A stretch of DNA of 64,000 nt from Bacillus sp. BP-3 (GTDB lineage Bacteria; Bacillota; Bacilli; Bacillales; Bacillaceae_G): assembly GCF_028401955.1 (NCBI RefSeq), contig NZ_JAQOTJ010000002.1, positions 186,001 to 250,000 on the forward strand, in the 5' to 3' direction. Positions 41,850 through 50,326 of this stretch are shown here, piece after piece. Position 1 is the stretch's first letter; each line of letters opens with the position of its first letter. The position numbers were made by a program, and so were the translations under genes. The notes beneath the pieces were generated by a model that saw only the letters and a list, made by a program, of their open reading frames with translations, had not been told where the DNA came from and made no database searches.

Positions 41850-42680
41850 TTATGCTCCCATAAACTCTTTATCAAAATAAAACTTGTCCATCAAGTTATT
41901 TACAATGCCGTTGAAATAAGCAAACTTGCCATTCTTCATTTTCACTCCAGCTTTAATCTTCATAACAAACTCTTTAATAGCTTTCATACCAATTGCAAGC
42001 TCCTGGTCCTTATTAAATGCTTTATCACCTGTTGTATAGTTAATGACTCTATTGCACTGTCTTACGACCTTCCACAGTTCTTGAATTGTTTTTGATTTAG
42101 TATAAAAACAGCTTGCTAAAGAAACAAAACGTTCTGGTACCCAATGAGCAACAAAATCAGCTTGTTGGATATTATCTTCAGGAGTATTGCTATTATCATT
42201 ACTGTTACGTTTGTTTATATCTTTTATATTTTGTTTTAAGGAAGTAGTAGTTGTTTTATTGGTCGGACACTTCTTGGACTTTTCAGCAGCTACCTTGTCG
42301 GACACTTCTTCCACAATAGGGTTGATTACAATTGCATTAGCAGTTTGTAGCATATCAGATTTACGTTTCATTTCGATTTGCTTAATCATGCCCAGGTCGA
42401 CCAGTTTTTTCATTAAACGTTGTACAGTTTTATAAGATACTTCTAACTTGTCCGCAATCGAATTTTTGCATAGGAAACTAACACCTACATATTTGCAGCT
42501 GTGTCGTTTTAAAATTTCAAGTAATGCAATGAGTCTAGATTGTACATCGGCACGTTTAACAGACATACAGATAATGTCTCTATATGCACGGATAGTTTTG
42601 TTTAGTTCTTCGATTTCTTTGAATGTAGAAAGATTGTGGAAGGATTCTTCACTTGCTATAACATCAATACGAGTCTTCAT
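41850..42680 (-). CDS. Winged-helix cytosolic protein common in B. cereus-group elements
   Basis: A 276-residue protein. The N-terminal third contains a winged-helix segment (CKNSIADKLEVSYKTVQRLMKKLVDLGMIKQIEMKRK in outline). A Thr/Asn/Lys-rich linker (about 155-190) leads to a C-terminal domain (ERFVSLASCFYTKSKTIQELWKVVRQC...FAYFNGIVNNLMDKFY). The plan resembles replication or partition helpers of Bacillus plasmids and phages. The ATG at 42680 with GAGGAGACAGGG is preferred to the longer frame. Confidence 0.7.
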   Translation of the reverse strand: MKTRIDVIASEESFHNLSTFKEIEELNKTIRAYRDIICMSVKRADVQSRLIALLEILKRHSCKYVGVSFLCKNSIADKLEVSYKTVQRLMKKLVDLGMIKQIEMKRKSDMLQTANAIVINPIVEEVSDKVAAEKSKKCPTNKTTTTSLKQNIKDINKRNSNDNSNTPEDNIQQADFVAHWVPERFVSLASCFYTKSKTIQELWKVVRQCNRVINYTTGDKAFNKDQELAIGMKAIKEFVMKIKAGVKMKNGKFAYFNGIVNNLMDKFYFDKEFMGA

Positions 42681-42706
42681 AGTCCCTGTCTCCTCTTCGG
42701 AAACAA

Positions 42707-42746
42707 AAAAGCAACAGAATGCCAAATTTAAGCAAACTGTTGCTAC
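42707..42746 (-). terminator. Terminator-like hairpin in the leader of the winged-helix gene
   Basis: On the minus strand AGCAACAG and CTGTTGCT form a stem followed by TTTTTTG, only about 27 bases before the ATG at 42680. It lies inside the leader, so it can act as an attenuator or insulate the gene from read-through of comK-side transcripts. Confidence 0.55.
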
Positions 42747-42794
42747 AAGACTCTACGTACTGTAAAATAGTGCGTAAGAGTACAGCAAGTGTTT

Positions 42795-42845
42795 GCCTAG
42801 GTGTTTAGGCGGACGGTATATATAGTGTTGGCGCACTGTATATAC
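42795..42845. repeat. Inverted repeats next to attR
   Basis: GTATATATAGTG (42816-42827) and CACTGTATATAC (42834-42845) are inverted copies with one mismatch; GCCTA/TAGGC (42795-42810) forms a second dyad. Several GTACAGC/GTACTGT-like words surround them. The region 42747-42905 has no gene. It may bind a regulator of the leftward gene or be part of the phage attachment region. Confidence 0.5.
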
Positions 42846-42889
42846 ACGCTGTACTTTTTTGTTTTTTAGAATACAATGTTTTTTATGTG

Positions 42890-42920
42890 TTATAAGTAGT
42901 TTGCTGGACGAAAAGATGGT
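42890..42920. other. attR, right prophage junction inside comK
   Basis: Phage sequence meets comK at GG 42906-42907 (codon gga). To the right the comK frame GRKDGTKKYTGF resumes. The reading frame of this piece (phase of 42906) agrees with the stop at 43290-43292. Confidence 0.85.
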
Positions 42921-43292
42921 ACAAAAAAATATACAGGTTTTACACATAAAGCACCGATTGCAATCAGTCCTACAGATTCTATTTATTTTTTCCCCACATT
43001 TTCTTATTCTCGCAAAGAATGTGCTTGGTTATCGCATTTTCATATTGAAAGTGTGACAAAGCTTCCGCATGGAAATACTTTCATTGAATTCATAAACGGT
43101 CAAACAATTAAGCTAGAAGTATCTAAAAACAGTTTTGAAAATCAGAGAAACCGAACTGCACAGCTTCGGGCCGAATTTGAGGATAGAAAAAGAAAACAGG
43201 CAGCGACAAAATTTTTACTAGTGAATCAAAATGAGGTTTTAGAGCTAACGCCAGCATATGAAAAAATGTATCTTCTTAAAAAAGAAGATTGA
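42906..43292 (+). pseudogene. comK: comK 3' fragment
   Basis: The remaining 128 codons of comK: GRKDGTKKYTGFTHKAPIAI, then PTDSIYFFPTFSYSRKECAWLSHFHIES, and INGQTIKLEVSKNSFENQRNRTAQLRAEF, which aligns with the conserved B. subtilis ComK block SYNSFENQVYRTAWLRTKFQ. There is no start codon or ribosome binding site that would give a useful protein by itself; an ATG at 43053 (inside) is incidental. The frame is free of stops, so excision of the prophage would restore a complete gene. Confidence 0.93.
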
Positions 43293-43302
43293 TAACATGG
43301 AA

Positions 43303-43335
43303 TAAGAAGAAGGACATATCCTTCTTCTTATTCCA
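43303..43335 (+). terminator. comK terminator
   Basis: AATAAGAAGAAGGA pairs with TCCTTCTTCTTATT around CATA, just after the comK stop. It can work in both directions. Confidence 0.8.
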
Positions 43336-43385
43336 ATATAGGAAGTGTAATTTATCCATGTAGTATTTTAAAAATAAGTCGCTGC

Positions 43386-43575
43386 TATGCATAGCCAGAT
43401 GTTCTCGTTCATCTAAAAAAGACAGCTTTTCATTATTGATAGAATATTTTATCTGTTTTAAATAGTAATTATGTGAGATAATGTAAATATATAGAAAATA
43501 TTTTTAGGTTTGTTCTCGTATCCCCCTTTTGTGTCAAACCTTCATGCAGAAAGAAATTTTATGCATAGCCAGATG
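43386..43575. repeat. Direct repeat TATGCATAGCCAGATG, two copies
   Basis: The 16-mer occurs at 43386-43401 and 43560-43575, each followed by (T/C)TCTC and ATCTA/ATCTATT. No gene is present in 43336-43772; the repeats suggest a duplicated regulatory stretch or remains of a duplicated segment upstream of the amidase gene. Confidence 0.6.
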
Positions 43576-43772
43576 CTCTCATCTATTAAAAAAAGAAGAG
43601 AGTTTTTATGTTGTTTTTAATTTGTATTTATATAGGTGAGTTCCCGAAACTTATCTATTACCATATGGTGTACTTTTTTACTATCTTTTTATTTTTCCCA
43701 ATAAAGTTTGACTGGGACCTTTCAGTTGCTTTTTCTACATAAATCAAATAAGGTTTTTGAGGGTGATGAAAA

Positions 43773-44579
43773 ATGAAAACTATTAAGCTACTATTCTCTG
43801 TAACTGTAGCATCTATCACGTTATTAACCTCGGTTAATAGTGCGTTTGCTGATAGTACACTTATTATTCCAGATTTACCTAAGGAATCATATCGCAATGG
43901 TATAGGCATGTACGAAGGGGTTATAGCGCATTCAACTGCTACTCCTGAGGTACCGGCAATTAATATTCAACGTTTCCAGTCTCGTACGTGGTCAAACGCT
44001 TTTGTTCATTATGTTGTTGATTGGGATGAGACTATTCAGACTGCGAGTACAAAATATCGTGCGTGGGGGGCAGGTCCAACTGCGAATGAGAGATTTGTTC
44101 AAGTTGAATTAAGTGAGACGAAAAATCCAGTAAAGTTTAAACGCTCATATGAACGTTATGTCAAACTGCTAGCGGAGATTTTACGTAAACGCAATATTCA
44201 TCCATCGAAAGGGTTATGGACTCATAAAGACGTTACATATAAGTTTGGTGGTACTGATCACGAAGATCCATTAGCTTACTTAGCTAGCCACGGCGTATCG
44301 GAAGCGCAATTTCGTGCAGATGTGCTAAAAGCATATAATGGAAATGCTATTTCAAGCGGGGCAAAAGTGCAGCGATCTAATAAGGAACAATTAACGATAT
44401 ATATTAATAGAAATAATGTGAATTTACGTTCTGGTCCGTCAACGAGTAATAGTATTGTTCGTAAAGTGCAAAAGGGAGAAGTGTACAAAGTGTGGGGGCA
44501 ATCAGGAAACTGGTTCAATGTAGGTAGGAATCAGTGGATTTACAATGATGCATCGTACATTCGTTATACGAAAAAATAA
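43773..44579 (+). CDS. Secreted N-acetylmuramoyl-L-alanine amidase with SH3 domain
   Basis: A 268-residue protein with a signal peptide (about 1-26, ending NSAFA). The amidase-2 domain follows (about 35-180) with zinc-binding His in GVIAHSTATPEV and the later WTHKDVTYKFGGTDHEDPL, the layout of T7-lysozyme-type amidases. An SH3-type domain ends the protein (about 205-268, NVNLRSGPSTSNSIVRKVQKG). It cuts the amide bond between MurNAc and the peptide stem. It is a host gene outside the prophage, as comK ends before it. Confidence 0.9.
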   Translation: MKTIKLLFSVTVASITLLTSVNSAFADSTLIIPDLPKESYRNGIGMYEGVIAHSTATPEVPAINIQRFQSRTWSNAFVHYVVDWDETIQTASTKYRAWGAGPTANERFVQVELSETKNPVKFKRSYERYVKLLAEILRKRNIHPSKGLWTHKDVTYKFGGTDHEDPLAYLASHGVSEAQFRADVLKAYNGNAISSGAKVQRSNKEQLTIYINRNNVNLRSGPSTSNSIVRKVQKGEVYKVWGQSGNWFNVGRNQWIYNDASYIRYTKK

Positions 44580-44698
44580 TTATTCTTTCGTTCGTAAACA
44601 AGTAAACGTATTTGAACTCTTTTTTTCATTATATAAGTTTCCAAAAGAAAAGAATCGATGCTTAATAGGTGTCGGTTTTTTTCTTTTCATAAATTATG

Positions 44699-44728
44699 TT
44701 GTACATTCTTTTTTTAATATGGTATAGT
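44699..44728 (+). promoter_or_regulatory. Promoter of the cold-shock gene
   Basis: TTGTAC (44699-44704), 18-base spacer, TATAGT (44723-44728). A start near 44735 gives a leader of about 160 bases before the cspA ATG, as is typical for cold-shock genes whose mRNA leader is temperature controlled. Confidence 0.65.
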
Positions 44729-44896
44729 TAATGTATAGTTGAATACTCTTAAATTAAGCAATCCATATGTTATCAAGTGCCGTGAAACTAGCGAGAAAAA
44801 TTATGTATGTGTTCTGTTTCGCATTTGATAATGTGTGGATTCTTTTTTTATGCTGTGAAAACTAAAAATATGTTTATTGTTCAGGAGGAAGTTATT

Positions 44897-45097
44897 ATGA
44901 AAACAGGTCAAGTAAAATGGTTTAACAATGAAAAAGGTTTCGGTTTCATCGAAGTTCCAGGCGAAAACGATGTATTCGTACATTTCTCAGCTATTACAAC
45001 TGAAGGTTTCAAATCTTTAGAAGAAGGCGAAAAAGTTAGCTTTGAAGTAGAAGAAGGTAACCGTGGACCTCAAGCTAAAAACGTTGTAAAACTATAA
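44897..45097 (+). CDS. cspA: Cold-shock protein of the CspA family
   Basis: A 66-residue single-domain RNA chaperone. RNP1 is KGFGFIEV and RNP2 is VFVHFSAI; the opening [17 protein letters not shown] is diagnostic. It binds single-stranded RNA and melts structure at low temperature. The ATG at 44897 follows AGGAGGAAG. The longer open frame to the left is only the leader. Confidence 0.97.
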   Translation: MKTGQVKWFNNEKGFGFIEVPGENDVFVHFSAITTEGFKSLEEGEKVSFEVEEGNRGPQAKNVVKL

Positions 45098-45113
45098 TCT
45101 TATAGATCGTAGT

Positions 45114-45145
45114 AAAAAAGGATGGCAAATGCCATCCTTTTTTTT
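45114..45145 (+). terminator. cspA terminator
   Basis: GGATGGCA pairs with TGCCATCC around AA, followed by eight T residues. Nothing further is recognised in 45146-45369. Confidence 0.88.
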
Positions 45146-45369
45146 ATTTGAAAAAGGATTTTTTCTAGGAAATATGGAAAATAAATATATATTTATTTGT
45201 CAGATAGATCATTTCCCCTTATTGTTCAATAGTGGTAAAGTAATAACAAGAAAAGGTAAACTAAAACTTTAGTTAGGAAAGGTTCTTCTCATAGAGTTGC
45301 AAAAATCGGGTTCTTATAGAACGGGTAAGATCTACGTTATTAGAGCAAGGTAAAGGGGTACATAGTAGA

Positions 45370-45969
45370 ATGGATTTTCAAACAATTAAAGAATTTTTCA
45401 CAATAGAAAATATGGAACATTTGTTAAAGAACTATCAAGCATTTGGTCCGTTAATTGGCATTGGACTTCCGATGATTGAAGCGTTTATTCCAGCTTTGCC
45501 TCTCTTTTTATTTGTGATGGCAAATGCAGTTGCTTTTGGTTTATGGCTTGGCTTTTTCTATTCATGGCTTGGTTCATGTATAGGAGCAATGCTTGTATTT
45601 TTTATCATTCGTCGTTTTGGAAGAAGTCGCTTTTTTTCTTTTGTAAATAGACATCCACGAGTTCGCAGTGCGATGACATGGATTGAGCGAAAAGGATTTG
45701 CACCCATATTCCTTTTGTTTTGTTTTCCATTTACACCGTCAGCTCTTATCAATGTAGTAGCCGGTTTGTCGCGTATTAGTAAGAGGCAGTTTATTTTAGC
45801 ACTTTCACTCGGTAAGCTTGTGATGATTTTCGTGTTAAGTTACGTTGGCCATGATCTTGCGTCTTTTATGCATAAGCCGGTAAAAACAATTATCGTATTA
45901 GGTATCGTTTTTGTTTTATGGTACGTTGGAAAGAAAATTGAAGTAAAGCTTGAACTGAGCAGAGACTAA
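45370..45969 (+). CDS. yhjE: TVP38/TMEM64-family membrane protein
   Basis: A 199-residue integral membrane protein of the DedA/TVP38 (SNARE-associated) family. Hydrophobic segments include FIPALPLFLFVMANAVAFGLW, FFYSWLGSCIGAMLVFFII and the C-terminal VKTIIVLGIVFVLWYVG. The family motif FPFTPSALINVVAGLSRIS with its GxxR-like region is present. Such proteins act as lipid scramblases or phospholipid flippases in other systems. In B. subtilis the orthologue yhjE precedes sipV and addBA as here. Confidence 0.85.
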   Translation: MDFQTIKEFFTIENMEHLLKNYQAFGPLIGIGLPMIEAFIPALPLFLFVMANAVAFGLWLGFFYSWLGSCIGAMLVFFIIRRFGRSRFFSFVNRHPRVRSAMTWIERKGFAPIFLLFCFPFTPSALINVVAGLSRISKRQFILALSLGKLVMIFVLSYVGHDLASFMHKPVKTIIVLGIVFVLWYVGKKIEVKLELSRD

Positions 45970-46019
45970 ACTTCGTAAGTGAGCGCACCCCTGTTATAGA
46001 AAAGAGAAAGGGATGTGGC

Positions 46020-46586
46020 ATGATGAAGCGAAAGTGGAAAAAGGAAAGCATAGAGTGGATAAGAGTCATTTTAATTGGTGTTTTATTAGCTGTATTTTTC
46101 CGCACTTTTTTCTTTGCAACGTATGTTGTCGAAGGGAAATCGATGATGCCTACGCTCCAAGATGGTAACATGTTGATCGTGAATAAAGTAGGTTATCAGT
46201 TTGGTGAATTGAGCCGCTTTGATGTTGTTGTTTTTCATGCAAATAAACAAGAAGATTATGTGAAACGAATTATCGGACTTCCGGGCGACAAAATTGTATA
46301 CAAACATGATAAACTATATATTAACGGACAATTTATTGAAGAGCCGTATTTAGATGCATACAAAAAGCAAGTTCATGGTAGACAGTTAACAGGAGACTTT
46401 ACCCTACAAGAGTTAACAGACGAAAAGGTTGTTCCGCAAGGATTTATCTTTGTAATTGGAGATAATCGTTTAGGCAGTTGGGATAGTCGGCACTTTGGAT
46501 TTGTAAAAATAGAACAAGTTGTTGGAAAAGTTGATTTACGCTATTGGCCAATCAATGAAGTACAAACAAATTTCTCTAAAGGGTAA
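46020..46586 (+). CDS. sipV: Type I signal peptidase (SipV-like)
   Basis: A 188-residue membrane peptidase that removes signal peptides from secreted proteins. One N-terminal membrane anchor (about 11-36, IEWIRVILIGVLLAVFFRTFFF) is followed by the catalytic Ser41 in VEGKSMMPTL and catalytic Lys82 in DYVKRIIGLPGD, and the box E motif GDNRLGSWDSRHFG. The position before addB, after yhjE, is as in B. subtilis (sipV/yhjF). Two ATGs are adjacent; the first is used here. Confidence 0.93.
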   Translation: MMKRKWKKESIEWIRVILIGVLLAVFFRTFFFATYVVEGKSMMPTLQDGNMLIVNKVGYQFGELSRFDVVVFHANKQEDYVKRIIGLPGDKIVYKHDKLYINGQFIEEPYLDAYKKQVHGRQLTGDFTLQELTDEKVVPQGFIFVIGDNRLGSWDSRHFGFVKIEQVVGKVDLRYWPINEVQTNFSKG

Positions 46587-46617
46587 TTCGAAATTTCGAA
46601 TTACCTTCTTTTTCGGA
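46584..46617 (+). terminator. sipV terminator
   Basis: GGTAATTCG and CGAATTACC form a perfect dyad around AAATTT, followed by TTCTTTTTC. Confidence 0.75.
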
Positions 46618-46631
46618 TAAAGTGAAACTTT

Positions 46632-46768
46632 AATCAGAGGGGATTTTCTTCATCCCCCTCTGATTATCAGACCTCACCAATCGGGCTTTTACGGGCAGTT
46701 ATCCCCCACCTATCTTCTTCGATTCTTTCTCAATCTTGAGGTGGGGGTCTTACTGCCCGCAAATAGCG
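46632..46768. repeat. Structured intergenic repeat (bcr/IS605-like), upstream of addB
   Basis: Two strong foldbacks: AATCAGAGGGG (46632-46642) with CCCCTCTGATT (46655-46665), and a long stem made of CGGGCAGT (46692-46699) with ACTGCCCG (46752-46759) plus CCCCCACCT (46703-46711) with AGGTGGGGG (46739-46747). CGGGCTTTTACGGGCA and TAGCGGGAT flanks resemble repeats found in many copies in B. cereus genomes and the subterminal hairpins of IS200/IS605 elements. It ends about 50 bases before the addB start. Confidence 0.65.
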
Positions 46769-46816
46769 GGATAGATCTTGATTGATCGAAATTCACTTAT
46801 AGAAAGGCGGGTTTAC

Positions 46817-49800
46817 ATGTCACTTCGATTTATAATAGGACGAGCTGGAAGTGGAAAAAGTACGATGTGTTTGCGAGAAGTACAGCAAGAGCTGCAGTAT
46901 CGTCCAAAAGGTGAAACGATTTTATATCTTGTGCCAGAGCAAATGACATTCCAAACGCAGCAAGCATTAATTAATGGAGATGTAAGCGGCTCTATTCGTG
47001 CACAAGTGTTTAGTTTTTCGCGGTTAGCGTGGAAGGTGCTTCAAGAAGTAGGCGGAGCAAGCCGCCTTCATATTGATGAATCTGGTGTGCATATGTTGCT
47101 TCGTAAAATTGTCGAGGCGCGTAAAGAAGAATTATATGTTTTTCAGAAAGCAGCAGAGCAAAATGGATTTTTTGAACAACTAGGCAGTATGATTACGGAA
47201 TTTAAACGACACAATTTAACGCCGTCAAATGTGTATGCGATGTGGCAGGAATTAGAGGCTCATAGCAATGGAAATGAACAGAAACTGTTAGCAAACAAAA
47301 TGTATGATTTGCAGCTTCTATATGATGATTTTGAACGAGCGTTAATTGGAAAATACTTGGATTCTGAAGATTATATGAAGCTTTTATTTGAAAAGCTTCC
47401 CTATTCAGAGTATGTGAAGGGTAGCATGATTTATATTGATGGATTTCATACATTTTCACCGCAAGAGTTAGAGATTGTAAGGCAACTATTACGATGCGGA
47501 GCAAAAATGACTATTACACTCACGATTGATGAACAGACGTTATCACAGCCGGTGAGCGAACTGGATTTATTTTATCAAACGCTGATCACGTATGAAAAAG
47601 TCAAACAGGTAGCAAGTGAAGAGAGAATTGTTATTGAAAATACGATTGTCATGCGAGAGCAACCTCGTTTTATGTCACCGGCACTTGCGCATTTAGAGGC
47701 GCATTATGATTCTCTTCCATATGCAGAGTTTCAAGGTGAATCACACATTACACTATATGCAGCGGCTAATTTACGGGCAGAAGTGGAAGGCGTTGCGCGC
47801 GAAATTCGCAGATTAGTAGCGGAAGAAGGGTATCGTTACCGTGATATCGCGGTGCTTCTTCGTAATGGTGGAAGCTATTACGATATGATGAAGACATTAT
47901 TTGTTGATTATAATATCCCGTTCTTTATTGATGAAAAACGCCCTATGCTTCATCATCCATTAATTGAGTTTATTCGCTCTGCGTTGGAAGTCATTAGTGG
48001 AAATTGGCGTTATGACGCGGTATTTCGTTGCATAAAAACCGAACTGTTGTACCCATTAGATGGAAATAAAGCGAGAATACGTGATGAAATGGACGAATTT
48101 GAAAATTATTGTTTAGCGTATGGCGTGCAAGGGAAACGATGGACTTCGGAAGAGCCGTGGACATATCGTCGCTATCGTTCATTAGATGGTGTACATGGCG
48201 GTCAAACAGATAGCGAACGAGAAATGGAAGAAAAGATTAATCGTCTTCGTGAGATTGTTCGCACACCGATTATTCGTTTGCAAAAGCGATTAAAACGAAC
48301 AGGAACGACAATGAGTATGTGTGAAGCAGTTTACTTATTTTTAGAAGAGCTAGACGTTCCGAAAAAATTAGAAGACTTACGCCTGCAAGCGGAAGAAGAA
48401 GGGAATTTCTTATTCGCAAATGATCATGATCAAGTATGGGAACAAGTCATCACGCTACTAGATACGTGCGTTGAAATGCTTGGAGAAGAGAAAATGTCTC
48501 TATCTATGTTTGTAAATGTGATGACGACGGGACTCGAGTCACTCCAGTTCGCGAATATTCCGCCGTCTTTAGATCAAGTGTTAATTGCAAATATTGACCG
48601 TTCGCGTCTTTCGGATATTCGAGCGGCATTTGTAATTGGAGCAAATGAAGGGATTATTCCAGCGGCACCATCAGATGATGGTGTATTATCTGACGAAGAA
48701 CGAGAAGTGCTTGTTTCAGCAGGAATCGAACTGGCACCAACAGCGCGGCAAAAATTACTCGATGAACAATTTGTCATTTATCAAGCGGTGACGAGGGCAG
48801 CGGAGAAATTATATATTTCTTGTCCACTTGCAGATGAGGAAGGAAAGACGCTATTAGCATCTAGCTTTATAAAGAAAGTGAAAAGAATCTTTCCGTCTGC
48901 TGCCGAAATCTTTTTAACGAATGATGTAAATGATTTGTCTCATAGTGAGCAAATTTCATATGTGGCAACGCCAGAAGTGACACTTTCGTATTTAACGCAG
49001 CAACTACAAAACTGGAAACGATACGGTTTTGAGGGGAATCTTTCTTTTTGGTGGGATGTATACAATTTTTATGTTACAACGCCGGAGTGGAAGCAGAAGA
49101 GCATTCGTGTGTTATCCAGTTTGTTTTACCGAAACCGGGCGCAGAAGTTAAGCCCTGCTGTAAGCGAGGAGTTATACGGTGACAAAATTAAAGGTAGCGT
49201 ATCGCGTATGGAACTCTTTAATCGCTGTGCGTATGCTCATTTTGCGCAGCATGGCTTATCTTTAAAAGAACGTGATGTTTTTAAATTAGATGCACCAGAT
49301 ATTGGGGAACTGTTCCATGCCGCTTTGAAAAAAATTGCTGATAAATTATTGAAAGAAAAGCGTACTTGGGCAGATTTAACAATAAAAGAGTGTGAATATC
49401 TTTCAGTTACTGTGATTGAAGAGTTAGCACCGCTTTTGCAGCGCCAAATTTTATTAAGTTCCAACAGGCATCATTATTTAAAACATAAATTGCAGCAAAT
49501 CATTTTCCGTACTTCCCTTGTGTTAAGAGAGCATGCAAAGTCGAGCGGATTTGTGCCTGTTGATTTAGAAGTCGGATTTGGTATGGGCGGAACAAACTCA
49601 TTGCCAGCTATGAAATTTGAATTACCAAATGGTGTGGAAATGGAAGTGGTTGGACGAATTGACCGCGTTGATAAAGCGGAAGATGAAACGGGCACGTTTT
49701 TACGTATTATCGATTATAAATCGAGCGCGAAAAAATTAGATTTAACGGAAGTATATTACGGTTTAGCACTGCAGATGTTGACGTATTTAGATGTCGTCAC

Positions 49801-50326
49801 AACAAACGCAAGCAAATGGATGGAGCGCGGCGGAAATATAAGTCCCGCTGGAGTACTTTACTTCCATATTCATAATCCAATTGTTGAAATGAAAGGTGAC
49901 GTATCAGAGGCAGAAATTGAACAAGAAATTTTAAAGAAATTTAAAATGAAAGGACTTGTTCTTGGAGATGCTGATGTCGTTCGCTTAATGGATAACACGT
50001 TAACGACAGGAAGCTCGAATATTATTTCAGCGGGCCTAAAAAAAGATGGCAGCTTTAGTGCACGTTCTGATATTGCGAGTGAGCAAGAGTTTCATGTATT
50101 GCGGGAATACGTACATCGTACATTTGAAAACATTGGCACAGATATAACAGAAGGTGTCATCGATATTGCCCCGTATAAAATGGGCAACAAAACAGCATGT
50201 ACGTTTTGTAATTTCCGCTCTGTTTGTCAATTTGATGAGTCGTTAGAAGATAACAAATACAGGGCACTGCAAGATATGAAAGATAGTGAAGCGTTAGAGA
50301 AAATGAGAGAGGGAACCCAGTCATGA
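46817..50326 (+). CDS. addB: AddAB helicase-nuclease, AddB subunit
   Basis: An 1169-residue subunit of the AddAB enzyme, which processes double-strand ends for RecA-dependent repair and stops at Chi. Walker A is GRAGSGKS at residues 8-15 of [16 protein letters not shown]. The C-terminal RecB-type nuclease has [11 protein letters not shown] and [13 protein letters not shown]; the Fe-S cluster cysteines are in FNRCAYAHF and the end motif [13 protein letters not shown]. The ATG at 46817 is chosen over an earlier in-frame start that lies in the leader repeat. It overlaps addA by four bases. Confidence 0.97.
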   Translation: MSLRFIIGRAGSGKSTMCLREVQQELQYRPKGETILYLVPEQMTFQTQQALINGDVSGSIRAQVFSFSRLAWKVLQEVGGASRLHIDESGVHMLLRKIVEARKEELYVFQKAAEQNGFFEQLGSMITEFKRHNLTPSNVYAMWQELEAHSNGNEQKLLANKMYDLQLLYDDFERALIGKYLDSEDYMKLLFEKLPYSEYVKGSMIYIDGFHTFSPQELEIVRQLLRCGAKMTITLTIDEQTLSQPVSELDLFYQTLITYEKVKQVASEERIVIENTIVMREQPRFMSPALAHLEAHYDSLPYAEFQGESHITLYAAANLRAEVEGVAREIRRLVAEEGYRYRDIAVLLRNGGSYYDMMKTLFVDYNIPFFIDEKRPMLHHPLIEFIRSALEVISGNWRYDAVFRCIKTELLYPLDGNKARIRDEMDEFENYCLAYGVQGKRWTSEEPWTYRRYRSLDGVHGGQTDSEREMEEKINRLREIVRTPIIRLQKRLKRTGTTMSMCEAVYLFLEELDVPKKLEDLRLQAEEEGNFLFANDHDQVWEQVITLLDTCVEMLGEEKMSLSMFVNVMTTGLESLQFANIPPSLDQVLIANIDRSRLSDIRAAFVIGANEGIIPAAPSDDGVLSDEEREVLVSAGIELAPTARQKLLDEQFVIYQAVTRAAEKLYISCPLADEEGKTLLASSFIKKVKRIFPSAAEIFLTNDVNDLSHSEQISYVATPEVTLSYLTQQLQNWKRYGFEGNLSFWWDVYNFYVTTPEWKQKSIRVLSSLFYRNRAQKLSPAVSEELYGDKIKGSVSRMELFNRCAYAHFAQHGLSLKERDVFKLDAPDIGELFHAALKKIADKLLKEKRTWADLTIKECEYLSVTVIEELAPLLQRQILLSSNRHHYLKHKLQQIIFRTSLVLREHAKSSGFVPVDLEVGFGMGGTNSLPAMKFELPNGVEMEVVGRIDRVDKAEDETGTFLRIIDYKSSAKKLDLTEVYYGLALQMLTYLDVVTTNASKWMERGGNISPAGVLYFHIHNPIVEMKGDVSEAEIEQEILKKFKMKGLVLGDADVVRLMDNTLTTGSSNIISAGLKKDGSFSARSDIASEQEFHVLREYVHRTFENIGTDITEGVIDIAPYKMGNKTACTFCNFRSVCQFDESLEDNKYRALQDMKDSEALEKMREGTQS

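Larger units (their letters stand above)
6774..42907. mobile_element. Siphovirus-type prophage inserted in comK (about 36.1 kb)
   Basis: The boundaries are set by the interrupted comK frame rather than by guesswork: the distance between the two GG cores is 36,132 bp. Contents in order are integrase and lysogeny control, early/replication genes, ArpU-like regulator, packaging and head genes of the HK97 type, a long-tail module with tape measure, lysis genes, and a right-end accessory block. A long tape-measure gene and no contractile-sheath gene indicate a siphovirus. Most genes look intact; one head-tail gene (27926-28309) has an internal TGA. Confidence 0.95.

Noticed and set aside
42859-43056. 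65-residue frame MFFRIQCFLCV... near the right junction
   Set aside because: It is out of the ComK phase; the in-phase reading from 42906 aligns to ComK through to its stop.
43388-43590. CRISPR-like array from the repeated 16-mer
   Set aside because: Only two copies, spacing 174 bases, no cas genes in the window.
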